Made by a program: the position numbers and the translations under genes | Notes under the pieces: model-generated | Told to the model about the DNA's origin: nothing | The model's database searches: none | Seen by the model: only the letters and a program-made list of their open reading frames with translations | Part shown: positions 26,504 to 36,535 of the stretch, piece after piece | Layout of the letters: each line of letters begins with the position of its first letter | How positions within the stretch are numbered: the stretch's first letter is position 1 | Origin: Paracoccaceae bacterium | Lineage (GTDB): Bacteria > Pseudomonadota > Alphaproteobacteria > Rhodobacterales > Rhodobacteraceae | Assembly (NCBI GenBank): GCA_022823605.1 | Contig: JAJEHS010000004.1 | Location: 1-64,000, forward strand | DNA length: 64,000 nucleotides | Reading direction: 5' to 3'

Positions 26504-29335
26504 TTATCCATCTGCCCACTTTATCCAACGATTGTCAATCAAATCTGAAATGATTGCCTTGGAATTTTTTGTTTGATCTTGAACCTTTCCCCTCAATGTC
26601 TCAAGGGAATTCATACCGGTTTGTTGCAATAAAATCTCGATAACGCCCTTACCCGTAGTGTCTGGACTGAAATCACCTTCAACCGTTAATCTGGCAACCT
26701 GCATGATCTGCCTTAGCAAGGAATAATGAGAAGAAAGTTCCTCGTATTCTTCCCGGGTCACCAAGCCATTAGTTGAACTGGCCAGCAATTGCGAACCAAT
26801 ATCCCTCTCCATGCAGTTGGTCATCAATGCACCTGCTTGGGCAAGCAATTCAATATCCAGCAATTTTCCCTTGCCCAAACGGCATTCCCATACATCTTCC
26901 TTTTTTTCGACAGGAGTGTTTTCAGATAACCGTCTTCTCATGTCGATGACATCCGTAATTATCTTGGGATAATCCTCAAGCTTGTGGATAAGTTTCTGTC
27001 TGAAATCCTCAATTTCAACCCCCAATTCCTCATTACCGGCAAGTGAACGTGCCCGTGTAAGAGCAAGATGTTCCCAGGTCCAGGCACTATTTTCGTGATA
27101 ATGGATAAATGAATTGAGGGAGGTCGCAACTGGCCCTTTTCGTCCCGAAGGTCGAAGTCTCATATCGATTTCAAAGAGCTTTCCTTCAGCCATCTGGGAT
27201 GAAAGTGCTGAAACCATTGCCTGAGTAAGGCGGGCATAATATACTTGTACTGCCAGGGGTCTTTTGCCTTGGGAATGTTCTTCCTCCCGGGGATCATAGA
27301 TCATGATCAAATCCAGGTCAGATTGTGAAGTCAGATTTTCGGCACCCAGCGAACCCATTGCCAGAAAAACAAATCCTCTACCGGGTGGTGGGCCATAGGT
27401 GCTGGAAAATTGCTCAACAACAAATGGTACCAATGACTTGATGACACAATTTGCCAGTCGGGCATAGGATTTACCGGCCTGCTCACTGCTGGATAATCCT
27501 TTCAGCAAGTGCACACCCACCTTGAAATTGTTTTCATTGTTCCATCTTCTGGCCACTCGGAGTACACTTTCGAAGTCCGAAGCCCTGTTAAGACCATACC
27601 TAAGGGTGCTCTCAAGTACCTTTTCGTTCTCCAGGGGAACGATAAAATTCTGCTCAAGGACAGCATCAAATACCTGTGTGTTATTGGACAGGGATGATGC
27701 CAATCGAGGAGCCATGGCACAAGTATCCACCAAAAGTTCCAGTAAGTGCTGGTTGGCCTCGAATAATGAGAAAAGTTGTACACCCGCTGGCAATCTCCTC
27801 AGAAAACCATCCAATTGCAGCAGGGCTTCCCGTGGATGGCTTGATCTGGCCAATCGGTTGAAAATCGTGGGGTGCAGTCTTGCGAATATTTTGGATGCCC
27901 TCTCTGTTCTGAAGGCAGGCAATTGTCGCCAGTTGTTTACCGTTTCCCAATCGCTTTCCTCCATGAAGGAGGTATCATATTCGACTTGGCTTTCTTTATC
28001 GGTTGAAAAAAAGGTCTCGGTGGTTTTATGAACCCCCTCAAGTGTCACTTTTATTTCCTTTAGGAATTTATCCAGATTATCCTCGCCATAAAGGGCGGCC
28101 ATGCGAACGATTTCATTTTCTACTTTGGGTATGGCATGTGTCTGGGCATCCCTGATCATCTGAACTCTGTGTTCCCAAGTCCTGAGTTTATAATAGCTTT
28201 CCTCCAACACCCGTTTTGAATCATCATCTACCCATCCCTTGTGGTTAATGGCTGCCAAGGCTCCCATGGTGTCTGGTACCCGCAAGGTTTGATCCCTGCC
28301 TCCAGCTACCATTTGGAATGTTTGAACAAACAGCTCAATTTCCCTGATACCCCCCTTCCCCAGTTTCAAATTGAAACCGGGCAGGTCTTCCAAATTACCA
28401 GTTCCCCTGTTTTCCCAAATCCTCAGCCTCATTTCACTTGAGTCCTGAATGGCGGAAAAATCCAGATTAAGCCTCCAGACAAAAGGTTCTATATTGGAAA
28501 GGAAATTTTGAGCTGAAGCGATATCTCCAGCACAGGGCCTAGCCTTGATGTAAGCAGCCCGTTCCCATGTTCTTGCAAAGCTTTCATAATATCTTTCGGC
28601 CCCTCCGACCGAGATGCAAACGGGGTTCACAAAAGGATCCGGTCGCAATCTCAAATCAGTTCGAAACACGTACCCGTCGGCAGAAACCTCACCCATGAGT
28701 TTGGCAAATTTCCTGGTGATTTTGACAAATTCCGACTTTACAAAATTGAAACGATTCACAGGATGTTTCTTTTCATCAAACAATACCACAAGATCAATAT
28801 CAGAAGAGTAATTAAGTTCTCCTCCTCCCATTTTTCCCATTGCAAGTATGAATATTCCGCCCAAACCATCTGAATTCATCTCGGTGTCCAATTTCAATCT
28901 TCCTTTTGCGACAGACTCACCGACAAGGGTTGATAAAAGTGTTTGGCATGAAAAATCAGCAAATTGGGTAAGAGCTCCAGTTACCTCAAAGAGGTTCCAG
29001 ATTCCTCCTAAATCTGTTAGCGCAGTTAAAAGAGCAATCTTTTTCTTTCTTGATCGCAGGTTTTTGATTGTTTGGGTAACATTTTCATGTTCCAATGAAG
29101 AGCAGAGTTGGCTAAGAATGTCTTTCGGATTTTGCTCTGCAATTTCTTCCAACCACAGATGATCTGTATTGATCAAACTATTCAAATATGGGCTGCAGCC
29201 CGCTGTATGAGAAAGCAATTGCTCGAAATTCGGATATTGTCTGGCAACAGATTCCGGCAAAATATCCGGGGCTTCTCCTTCGAAAGGAACAGGAGTTCTG
29301 GTAATCCCTGTTTCAAAATTAATTTCGGCTACCAT
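26504..29335 (-). CDS. glnE: bifunctional glutamine synthetase adenylyltransferase/deadenylase
   Basis: Adds AMP to and removes it from glutamine synthetase according to nitrogen state, through PII. About 943 residues with two nucleotidyltransferase halves. The deadenylase half carries GKMGGGELNYSSDIDLVVLFD and DLRLRPDPF; the adenylylating half carries AMGSLGAENLTSQSDLDLIMIYD and DMRLRPSGRKGPVA. Both G-S/G...D-x-D sites are intact. I chose the ATG at 29335 (MVAEINFETG) with GAAGG just ahead; an upstream start at 29374 would extend almost to the neighbouring promoter. Divergent from the dehydrogenase gene at 29429. Confidence 0.96.
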   Translation of the reverse strand: MVAEINFETGITRTPVPFEGEAPDILPESVARQYPNFEQLLSHTAGCSPYLNSLINTDHLWLEEIAEQNPKDILSQLCSSLEHENVTQTIKNLRSRKKKIALLTALTDLGGIWNLFEVTGALTQFADFSCQTLLSTLVGESVAKGRLKLDTEMNSDGLGGIFILAMGKMGGGELNYSSDIDLVVLFDEKKHPVNRFNFVKSEFVKITRKFAKLMGEVSADGYVFRTDLRLRPDPFVNPVCISVGGAERYYESFARTWERAAYIKARPCAGDIASAQNFLSNIEPFVWRLNLDFSAIQDSSEMRLRIWENRGTGNLEDLPGFNLKLGKGGIREIELFVQTFQMVAGGRDQTLRVPDTMGALAAINHKGWVDDDSKRVLEESYYKLRTWEHRVQMIRDAQTHAIPKVENEIVRMAALYGEDNLDKFLKEIKVTLEGVHKTTETFFSTDKESQVEYDTSFMEESDWETVNNWRQLPAFRTERASKIFARLHPTIFNRLARSSHPREALLQLDGFLRRLPAGVQLFSLFEANQHLLELLVDTCAMAPRLASSLSNNTQVFDAVLEQNFIVPLENEKVLESTLRYGLNRASDFESVLRVARRWNNENNFKVGVHLLKGLSSSEQAGKSYARLANCVIKSLVPFVVEQFSSTYGPPPGRGFVFLAMGSLGAENLTSQSDLDLIMIYDPREEEHSQGKRPLAVQVYYARLTQAMVSALSSQMAEGKLFEIDMRLRPSGRKGPVATSLNSFIHYHENSAWTWEHLALTRARSLAGNEELGVEIEDFRQKLIHKLEDYPKIITDVIDMRRRLSENTPVEKKEDVWECRLGKGKLLDIELLAQAGALMTNCMERDIGSQLLASSTNGLVTREEYEELSSHYSLLRQIMQVARLTVEGDFSPDTTGKGVIEILLQQTGMNSLETLRGKVQDQTKNSKAIISDLIDNRWIKWADG

Positions 29336-29428
29336 TCTTAACCTTCGAAAAACTGAATTTATCTTATAACACAATTATATTTTGTTAAATTAGCCTTATA
29401 CAGATTTCTTAAACCCGGAGAGAAATTA

Positions 29429-30214
29429 ATGAGAGTGGTAATTACCGGCGGTTCCAGTGGAATGGGTAGGGAATGTTGCAATCTGCTATCGGGGATTGCA
29501 GAAGAAATAGTGATTATTGATATCATGGAACCCGATATCAAGGATGTTACCTGGATCAAGGCAGATTTTACAGATGTGGACAGCCTGCATGAACTCGAAC
29601 ATGAATTGGCAGGAAATTTTGATGTTTTGATAAATTCTGCAGGCTTGCCTCCCAGGGAATCGAAAGAACTGGATATTCTTCTGGTCAATTTTATGGCCTT
29701 GAGGAAGGTTTCAGAAATCATCATACCTAAAATGAATCCTGATTCTTCAATAGTAAACCTTGCCTCCAAGGCAGGTTCAAATTGGAAAGAAAACCTCCCC
29801 CAGATAAAGCGTTTGATCCCTATAGCGAATCTTTCTGATCTGACTTCGTTTTGTAAGCGAGAGGAATTAAATCATGTTAGAGCCTACGATTTATCTAAGG
29901 AAGCAGTAATCGTCTGGACCATTGCAAGTTGTGAAGGACTTAAGCAGAAGAACATCAGAATTAATTCGATTAGTCCAGCTGCCATAGAGACCAGGATACT
30001 TGACGATTTTATTTCTGCCTTTGGCGAGCGGGCTGCCCAAATGATAAACCGTATAGGTCGACCTGGAACACCACAGGAAGTAGCCGAAGTTATAATGTTT
30101 CTGATCAGCAAGAAGAGTAATTGGATTACGGGAATTGACCTTCCGGTTGATGGTGGGACTTCGGCCGTAGTAAATTGTATTCAATTAGATTTGTCTCAAC
30201 TTGGATATAATTAA
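29429..30214 (+). CDS. short-chain dehydrogenase/reductase
   Basis: NAD(P)-dependent oxidoreductase with a Rossmann fold, 261 residues. The cofactor loop is TGGSSGMG near residue 6, NSAG near residue 68 and the catalytic YDLSK near residue 153; the Ser of NLASKAG is the third catalytic residue. NSISPAAIETRIL and the late GGTSA block complete the family pattern. The overall layout recalls the 3-alpha-hydroxysteroid dehydrogenase branch, but substrate is not predictable. GGAGAGAAATTA ahead of the ATG is a good ribosome binding site. The LysR gene follows by 36 bases on the same strand. Confidence 0.88.
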   Translation: MRVVITGGSSGMGRECCNLLSGIAEEIVIIDIMEPDIKDVTWIKADFTDVDSLHELEHELAGNFDVLINSAGLPPRESKELDILLVNFMALRKVSEIIIPKMNPDSSIVNLASKAGSNWKENLPQIKRLIPIANLSDLTSFCKREELNHVRAYDLSKEAVIVWTIASCEGLKQKNIRINSISPAAIETRILDDFISAFGERAAQMINRIGRPGTPQEVAEVIMFLISKKSNWITGIDLPVDGGTSAVVNCIQLDLSQLGYN

Positions 30215-30250
30215 AGCAATAGATTTGTTGACTTTAATACACAGGTACAA

Positions 30251-31174
30251 ATGATGGCTGATCAGAATTTATCTTTACATGACTGGGATAAGCTCAGGGT
30301 CTTTCTTGAAGTGGCCAAGTCAGGTTCTGTCTATCGTGCTGGTGAAAATCTGCAATTGCACCAATCTGTGGTAAGCAGGCGGATAAGGTCACTAGAAGCA
30401 GATCTATCCACTCAACTTTTTCACCGTCATGCAAGAGGAACTATCCTTACCGAGCAGGGAACGATTCTTCTGGATGCAGTTGAAATCATGGATAAGCAAC
30501 TGACGAAAGCCACCAACCAGATAAAGGATTTCAGGGAATTGGCCCGCGGTGAATTGCGCGTAACGACAACAACCGGGTTTGGTACTTTATGGATTTCTCC
30601 TCGCTTACCCAAACTGTTCAAAAGCTATCCTGATCTCAACCTGACATTGATATTGGATGATAAAATTCTTGATCTCCCTATGCGTGAGGCAGATATAGCA
30701 ATCAGAATGAAGGAACCGTCTGAAGCTGACCTTGTTCGAAAAAAAATTATGTCGACTTCCTTGGGACTATACATGACCCAGGAATATGCCGGTACCGAGG
30801 GGATTCCTGAAAAGATCGAAGACTTGAGAGAACATCGCTTGATCAGTCAAAGGAATTCTGCTTTGGATGCACCTAAAGCAAAGGCTTTCATTAACCGGAT
30901 AATGAACTTGAAGGTAAATCATCAAATGATAATCAACAATTATTATGGGGTTTTTCTAGGGGTAAAAAATAATTTGGGTATCGGTTTACTCCCTGGCTAT
31001 GTTGCTGAAATGGTACCGGATCTAATACAGATATTACCCGATTTGGAATCTGATCCAATTCCACTGTACTTGGCATATTCGTATGAATTGAAGGAATCTA
31101 AAAAACTGAAAGTTTTTAGGGATTTTATTTTATCCGAAGTAAAAGGAATGAATTTAGCAAAATCAAAAAAATGA
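30251..31174 (+). CDS. LysR-family transcriptional regulator
   Basis: 307 residues. The N-terminal winged helix-turn-helix is at about residues 12-70 (LRVFLEVAKSGSVYRAGENLQ, then SVVSRRIRSLEADLSTQLFHR), followed by the LysR effector-binding domain. It probably controls the adjoining dehydrogenase gene, with which it forms a same-strand pair rather than the usual divergent pair. The inducer is unknown. Confidence 0.9.
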   Translation: MMADQNLSLHDWDKLRVFLEVAKSGSVYRAGENLQLHQSVVSRRIRSLEADLSTQLFHRHARGTILTEQGTILLDAVEIMDKQLTKATNQIKDFRELARGELRVTTTTGFGTLWISPRLPKLFKSYPDLNLTLILDDKILDLPMREADIAIRMKEPSEADLVRKKIMSTSLGLYMTQEYAGTEGIPEKIEDLREHRLISQRNSALDAPKAKAFINRIMNLKVNHQMIINNYYGVFLGVKNNLGIGLLPGYVAEMVPDLIQILPDLESDPIPLYLAYSYELKESKKLKVFRDFILSEVKGMNLAKSKK

Positions 31175-31735
31175 TCAGAAATTGGACAAAAGTACAACCA
31201 TAACGGACATTAGTCCGTAAGTTTGTTCATCATTATTCGAAAGCGGGTAATGTGGTTTTTGACTTTTCCAGACATTCATACATACCTAGACGAAAAGAAG
31301 GTGGGTCGTCGTCATTTGGGGCTTGTTATGGATCAAGTTTGGCGAGTAGACGTAATGCAGCCTCTTGCGGCCGAGCCAAAGACCTCAAGCCGTTCCATCC
31401 TGTGCTTGTGGCAAATGGTCGCGATTTTCTACTTTTTGTCGGCAATGGTACGGAGCATAGTTTCTTCCTCTAGTTACACCCCCAATTTAATAATCAAATA
31501 AAACCTGGGAAAGGTAATTTTATAAGGCCGATAACCGCATTGGGCTTTCCAAAAGACCTTGCCGATATAAAGTGGTTATGAAATCATGATTAATTTGATG
31601 GAATGACAAGAGATGGCAAGTCAAACTTGTCAATTTCCTCTACAAACCTAAATGGTATTCATATACATTTTGAAGTTATTATTACACTTCACGAAAGTTC
31701 TAAACTACCTATAGTTTAATTGTTAAATAGTAGAT
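31175..31735. other. gene-poor stretch with a degraded gene
   Basis: About 560 bases between the LysR gene and the bolA-like gene. Apart from the nucleotidyltransferase relic at 31333-31458 I find nothing supported. Open frames on the plus strand (31223-31501 and 31252-31473) have no family resemblance. A short inverted repeat, CAAGT-CAA-ACTTG, lies near 31617-31629. Confidence 0.4.
31333..31458 (-). pseudogene. fragment of a MNT-type nucleotidyltransferase gene
   Basis: From an ATG with AGAGGAAG ahead of it, the minus strand reads MLRTIADKK, a TAG stop, then KIATICHKHRMERLEVFGSAARG before another stop. The LEVFGSAARG block is the nucleotide-binding G-S motif of minimal nucleotidyltransferases, which often act as antitoxins beside HEPN proteins. 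The D-x-D site expected about ten residues later is not found in any frame. No HEPN gene is adjacent. A decayed gene is the best reading. Confidence 0.5.
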
Positions 31736-31978
31736 ATGGCCATTTCACAACATGAATTAGAGGAGCTCATCAGATCGGCTTTCCCGGATGCTGAGATCAC
31801 CATCAGGGATTTAGCTGGCGATGGCAATCATTATTCTGCCGTGGTCATTGATGAAAGTTTCAGGGGCAAGAACAGAGTACAACAACAACGGGCTGTTTAT
31901 GCGGCCTTGAAAGGCAAGATGGATGGCTCAAATGGCGAATTGCATGCCTTGGCATTAACCACAAAAGCACCGGAGTAG
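31736..31978 (+). CDS. BolA/IbaG-family protein
   Basis: 80-residue BolA-fold protein. The pattern ELIRSAFPDAEITIRDLAGDGNHY...VVIDESFRGKNRVQQQRAVYAALKG (in blocks) is the BolA/YrbA signature; the His in GDGNHY is the typical ligand of a shared iron-sulfur cluster with a monothiol glutaredoxin. That partner follows five bases downstream. Role: iron-sulfur cluster trafficking or iron sensing. Confidence 0.92.
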   Translation: MAISQHELEELIRSAFPDAEITIRDLAGDGNHYSAVVIDESFRGKNRVQQQRAVYAALKGKMDGSNGELHALALTTKAPE

Positions 31979-31983
31979 AGGTT

Positions 31984-32349
31984 ATGGATCAGGAAACCAG
32001 CAAAATATTACAGGAAACAGTCGATAGTTCAGATGTGGTATTGTTCATGAAGGGAACAAAAAACACGCCACAATGTGGATTTTCATCAAGGGTTGCCGGG
32101 GTATTGAACTACCTGAATGTTGAATATCAGGATGTAAATGTCCTGACCGATAATAGTATCAGGGAGGGTATCAAGTCTTTCTCGGACTGGCCAACCATAC
32201 CCCAGCTCTATGTCAAGGGGGAATTTATCGGCGGTTGCGATATAATTACAGAAATGACCCTTTCTGGTGAACTTGACCAACTATTCCAGGAAAAGGAAAT
32301 TCCCTTTGATCAAACTGCCGCCAAAACGATAAGAGAGCATAATTCCTGA
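31984..32349 (+). CDS. grxD: monothiol glutaredoxin (Grx4 type)
   Basis: 121 residues with the CGFS active site (PQCGFSSR near residue 30) that defines monothiol glutaredoxins, followed by YQDVNVL, WPTIPQLYVKGEFIGGCDI and the C-terminal helix. It binds a [2Fe-2S] cluster at a dimer or with BolA, and passes it on. Adjacent to the BolA-family gene upstream, the usual partner. The C-terminal tail of about 20 residues beyond the fold (DQTAAKTIREHNS) is slightly long. Confidence 0.93.
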   Translation: MDQETSKILQETVDSSDVVLFMKGTKNTPQCGFSSRVAGVLNYLNVEYQDVNVLTDNSIREGIKSFSDWPTIPQLYVKGEFIGGCDIITEMTLSGELDQLFQEKEIPFDQTAAKTIREHNS

Positions 32350-32383
32350 TTGAATCATAAGATCAAGCCTAGGTCAGGGGTTA

Positions 32384-32686
32384 TCAATTTTTGAATCTTA
32401 AAGCAGCTTCCTCGGCTTTTTCTACTAGAGCCTTTATCTGGTTGATCAACCCTTCCCTAACACGGGGCTGCGTTTCAATCTTGTTCAAAGAGTGGGCGAT
32501 ATTTATGCCTGCAAGTAAAATTCGGTTTTGTGGACTCTCGTTTGGGAGTGTTTCTCCAAGTTTGTTGATTTCGTTCTGAAATCTCTTCGAGGCCTGCGAA
32601 ACGGCACTCGCTTCATCTTCATCACACGTGATGGCAAGCTTTTTTCTACCTACCTTGACTTCCAGCAAAATATTTGAATTACCCAT
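32384..32686 (-). CDS. zapA: cell division protein ZapA
   Basis: 100-residue FtsZ-associated protein. The N-terminal globular part (VEVKVGRKKLAITCDEDEA-like, then RFQNEINKL) and the C-terminal coiled coil (NQIKALVEKAEEAALRFKN) fit the family; the middle RILLAGINIAHSL block is typical of the alphaproteobacterial version. Pairs with the coiled-coil gene upstream, one base apart. Convergent with the glutaredoxin gene, with only 34 bases between the stops. Confidence 0.88.
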   Translation of the reverse strand: MGNSNILLEVKVGRKKLAITCDEDEASAVSQASKRFQNEINKLGETLPNESPQNRILLAGINIAHSLNKIETQPRVREGLINQIKALVEKAEEAALRFKN

Positions 32687-32687
32687 T

Positions 32688-33059
32688 TTATATCTGATCC
32701 AGCATGCCCTTGAACTCAGTCAATATAGATTGTAAATCCTCCCTGTCCTTGTTTCTGGAACTCTGGATAGAGTCAAGTTCGGATTGAAGAGTTACAATTT
32801 CCTGCTGAAGTTCTTTTTCCCTTTTCTGATATTCACTTATTTTTTCCTGCAACTGTTCATTAGTAACCTGGTTCACTGAGTCGGCAATCTGGGAAAGATT
32901 TTTTTGGAGTTCCTTGTTGTTCGCCCGTTCGCTTTCCAATTGCAGTTCTATCTCAAAAATTCTTTGACTTGCCACCTGCAATTTATGATCAGCACCCTGT
33001 ATGATTTCCTCAAGAGCACCCTGTAATCGATTTATGTATTCCTCGAAATCTTCAGCCAT
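32688..33059 (-). CDS. coiled-coil protein upstream of zapA
   Basis: 123 residues, nearly all predicted coiled coil (heptads rich in Leu, Glu, Gln and Lys from about residue 20 to the end), no membrane segment. Genes of this kind (DUF4164-like) precede zapA in many alphaproteobacteria, often beside tkt and gap as here. A role in division together with ZapA is inferred from position. Confidence 0.75.
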   Translation of the reverse strand: MAEDFEEYINRLQGALEEIIQGADHKLQVASQRIFEIELQLESERANNKELQKNLSQIADSVNQVTNEQLQEKISEYQKREKELQQEIVTLQSELDSIQSSRNKDREDLQSILTEFKGMLDQI

Positions 33060-33351
33060 GATTTGTCAGGATTAATGTTTCCAAAAAAAACAACAGGTTC
33101 AAATTTACTTAAAAATTAATTCTATGTAAAAACCTAACCTTAGTCAAAGTAGGCGAAAGTTCATATAGGATTTGGATGCACTGATTCTTAAAATTCCATT
33201 TATACAACCTGAGAGTATTCGAATAACCAGTGTATTTCATCTAAATTTCAAATTCACACCTTTAGATTAAGATTATTTCCCTTATTTTCACAACAGAAAC
33301 AATTTATCGAAACTTCTTTTTTCTAATGTTAAATTACGGGGAAGTGAATTA

Positions 33352-35373
33352 ATGGAAGTATCCACATACAAAGCCAGATTTCCAGAGCACTGGCATTTAT
33401 CGAATGCCATCAGGGTCCTTTCAATGGATGCGGTTCAAAAAGCCAATTCGGGTCATCCGGGAATGCCCATGGGTATGGCTGATGTTGCAACAGTATTATT
33501 CAGGAATCATCTGAAATTTGATGCCAGCAATCCAACTTGGCCGGACCGGGACAGGTTTATTCTTTCAGCCGGACACGGGTCGATGTTGTTGTATTCCCTT
33601 CTATACCTCACTGGATACTCAGAAATTACCCTTGAACAATTGAAAAATTTTCGACAAATCGGTTTCCATACGGCCGGGCACCCGGAAAAATACCAGGAAG
33701 CTGGCATTGAAACTACGACAGGACCCCTTGGTCAAGGATTGGCCAATGGAGTAGGATTTGCCATTGCCGAAGCATATCTGCGCAAGAAATTTGGCAAGAA
33801 AATTATTAACCACAATACTTATGTTCTGGCTGGTGACGGTTGTTTAATGGAGGGTTTGAGCCAGGAGGCAATCAGTTTGGCAGGCAAATTGAATTTATCA
33901 AACCTTGTCGTCCTTTGGGACAATAATGAAATAACGATTGACGGCTCGATTGCCTTGAGTGACAAAACTGATCAGGGCAAGCGGTTCGAAGCATCCGGTT
34001 GGACAGTTCTTGATTGTGACGGGCATAATCCGGAGGAAATCGATTCCAGACTGAATGAGGCCAGGAAGTCATCAAGACCTACCCTGATCTCCTGTCGAAC
34101 CGTTATTGGTTTTGGAGCTCCAAACAAACAGGGGACAGCATCTTCACATGGTTCTCCACTGGGAGATGAGGAAATTCAGAAAGCCAGGAAATTCTATGGA
34201 TGGGTGCATGAACCTTTTGTCATTCCTGAGGATTGCCTACAAAGTTGGCGGGCAATTGGTAAGAAAGGTAAAGCGGAAAGAGAAATCTGGCAGAAAAATC
34301 TTGCCAGCTTGGGTGCAGGTAAACGCCGGGATTTTGAGCGTATGTATTCTGGTGAATTACCCAAGCGTTTTACCGCGACAATTAGCAGTATCAAGAAAAA
34401 AGCATCATCTGATGCAGCAAAGGTTGCTACCAGAAAATCTTCGGAAATCGTCCTTAATGGATTGAATCCAATTTTTCCGGAAATGATTGGTGGGTCAGCG
34501 GATTTGACCGGTTCCAACAATACCAGAACTGCCGATTTGGGAGTTTTCAGTGAAAGTGATACAGGAAGCAGGTATATTCACTATGGTATTCGTGAACACG
34601 CCATGGCAGCAGCAATGAATGGTATGATCCTGCATGGAGGCCTACGCCCCTATGGTGGAACATTCCTCTGTTTTGCCGATTATGCGCGACCCTCGATCAG
34701 ACTGTCAGCCTTGATGGAACTGCCAGTCATATATGTTCTCACCCATGATTCAATCGGATTGGGGGAAGATGGGCCTACTCACCAGCCTGTTGAACATCTG
34801 AGCATGTTGCGGTCCACACCAAATCTTCTGGTTTTCAGACCTTGTGATACAGTTGAAACTGCTGAGGCTTGGGAAATTGCCCTAAAGCAAACGAAAACCC
34901 CTTCAATTCTGGCTTTATCCAGACAATCACTTCCAACAATGAGAGTAAGGCATACCCGAAGTAATCTAACCTCCAGAGGTGCTTATGTTCTTGCTGATTA
35001 CAAGGGTTCAAAGGATGCAGTTCTGCTGGCTACCGGTTCGGAAATTTCCGTTGCCATGGAGGCACGTGATATTCTCCTAGGTGAAGGTATCGGGGTCAGG
35101 GTTGTTTCCATGCCAAGTTGGGAATTGTTCTCCAGGCAGGACAAGGCCTATCAACAAAGGGTTTTGGGCCCAGGCAAAGCGGTACGGATTGGTATAGAGG
35201 CAGGCATACAAAACGGATGGGAACGTTGGTTGTTTGGTTTCAGGGGCGATGAGAACAGATCTTCCTTTATCGGCATGTCAACATTTGGTGTCTCTGCCCC
35301 GGCCAACGATGCATATGGTCATTTTGGCATAACCAGTAAAAACATTGTAAATCAGGTTAGGGAATTGCTTTGA
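33352..35373 (+). CDS. tkt: transketolase
   Basis: Thiamine-diphosphate enzyme of the pentose phosphate pathway that moves two-carbon units between sugars. 673 residues, full length. Family blocks: NSGHPGMPMGMA (residues 31-42), GDGCLMEGLSQEA (the GDG...N metal/TPP site), GHNPEEIDS, IRYGIREHAM-like IHYGIREHAMAAAMNG and HDSIGLGEDGPTHQP. Good ribosome binding site (GGGGAAGTGAATTA). Divergent from the zapA pair with about 290 bases between; followed by gap and pgk. Confidence 0.97.
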   Translation: MEVSTYKARFPEHWHLSNAIRVLSMDAVQKANSGHPGMPMGMADVATVLFRNHLKFDASNPTWPDRDRFILSAGHGSMLLYSLLYLTGYSEITLEQLKNFRQIGFHTAGHPEKYQEAGIETTTGPLGQGLANGVGFAIAEAYLRKKFGKKIINHNTYVLAGDGCLMEGLSQEAISLAGKLNLSNLVVLWDNNEITIDGSIALSDKTDQGKRFEASGWTVLDCDGHNPEEIDSRLNEARKSSRPTLISCRTVIGFGAPNKQGTASSHGSPLGDEEIQKARKFYGWVHEPFVIPEDCLQSWRAIGKKGKAEREIWQKNLASLGAGKRRDFERMYSGELPKRFTATISSIKKKASSDAAKVATRKSSEIVLNGLNPIFPEMIGGSADLTGSNNTRTADLGVFSESDTGSRYIHYGIREHAMAAAMNGMILHGGLRPYGGTFLCFADYARPSIRLSALMELPVIYVLTHDSIGLGEDGPTHQPVEHLSMLRSTPNLLVFRPCDTVETAEAWEIALKQTKTPSILALSRQSLPTMRVRHTRSNLTSRGAYVLADYKGSKDAVLLATGSEISVAMEARDILLGEGIGVRVVSMPSWELFSRQDKAYQQRVLGPGKAVRIGIEAGIQNGWERWLFGFRGDENRSSFIGMSTFGVSAPANDAYGHFGITSKNIVNQVRELL

Positions 35374-35465
35374 ACAATTTTGAAAAACGTTTCTTGACCT
35401 GTTCGCTTTAATCAGTTTTTCAAATGAATGAAGTTATTGAACCAGAAATTAAAATGGAGATATGA

Positions 35466-36467
35466 ATGGCCATAAAAGTAGGAATTAATGGTTTTGGGAG
35501 AATAGGAAGAAATGTTTTCAGGGCCATAATGGAATCCGGAACAAAGGAAATCGAGCTTGTCGGTATCAATGATCTGAGCAGCATTGATCAACTGGCCCAT
35601 CTGTTTAAATTCGACTCCATTCATGGGCGGTTTCATGGTGATGTGTCGGTAAATGGTGAACATCTGGTTGTCAATTCGCACAAACCCATTGTATCAGCTG
35701 TACGTGAACCTGAAAATCTGCCCTGGCAAAATGTTGACATCGCCCTTGAGTGTACGGGAATATTCACCAACAGAGATGCAGCTGCACGCCATTTGAAGAA
35801 TGGATCGAGTAAAGTCATTGTATCAGCTCCCTGCACAGATGCCGACAAGACGATTGTATTCGGGGTGAATCATCAAACACTGGAAAATGGTGATCAGGTT
35901 ATATCGAACGCGTCATGTACCACAAACTGTCTTTCACCCGTGGTAAAGGTGATTAATGATGCGATCGGGATAAATCGTGGTTTCATGACAACCATCCATT
36001 CCTATACGGGTGACCAACCAACGCTTGATGCCATTCACAAGGATCCGTACAGGGCTAGGGCTGCGGCGATGTCAATGATTCCTACAACGACAGGTGCTGC
36101 TCGTGCTGTCGGGCTTGTCTTACCTGAATTGAAGGGCAAATTGGATGGAGTGGCTATAAGGGTCCCTACCCCGAATGTTTCAGTAGTGGATTTCAAGTTT
36201 GAATCATCAAGAATTACTTCACCTGAAGAAATCAATGAATATATTAGAACAGCAGCTGAAGGTTCCTTGAATGGTATTTTGGGCTATACGGATCAGCCAA
36301 ATGTTTCAATCGATTTCAATCACGACAGCCATTCATCAATTTTCCACATGGATCAAACCAGGGTCATGGATGATACCTTTTGTCGAATTCTGAGTTGGTA
36401 TGATAATGAATGGGGGTTTTCAAATAGGATGGTTGATGTCACCCTAGAATTGGGGAAAACCCTCTGA
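35466..36467 (+). CDS. gap: glyceraldehyde-3-phosphate dehydrogenase
   Basis: NAD(P)-dependent glycolytic enzyme, 333 residues. The cofactor loop is NGFGRIGRNVFR at the start; catalytic Cys sits in SNASCTTNCLSP near residue 154, and the sulfate/phosphate loop TTTGAARAVGLVLPELKGKLDGVAIRVPTPN (in blocks) follows. The gene is 92 bases after tkt and is followed by pgk, a usual order. Confidence 0.97.
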   Translation: MAIKVGINGFGRIGRNVFRAIMESGTKEIELVGINDLSSIDQLAHLFKFDSIHGRFHGDVSVNGEHLVVNSHKPIVSAVREPENLPWQNVDIALECTGIFTNRDAAARHLKNGSSKVIVSAPCTDADKTIVFGVNHQTLENGDQVISNASCTTNCLSPVVKVINDAIGINRGFMTTIHSYTGDQPTLDAIHKDPYRARAAAMSMIPTTTGAARAVGLVLPELKGKLDGVAIRVPTPNVSVVDFKFESSRITSPEEINEYIRTAAEGSLNGILGYTDQPNVSIDFNHDSHSSIFHMDQTRVMDDTFCRILSWYDNEWGFSNRMVDVTLELGKTL

Positions 36468-36535
36468 ACAAAATAATCAACATGAAAAAGTGTCCTTTTT
36501 TGAATCCCAACACCTGATTTGTACTGGAAATCAAA

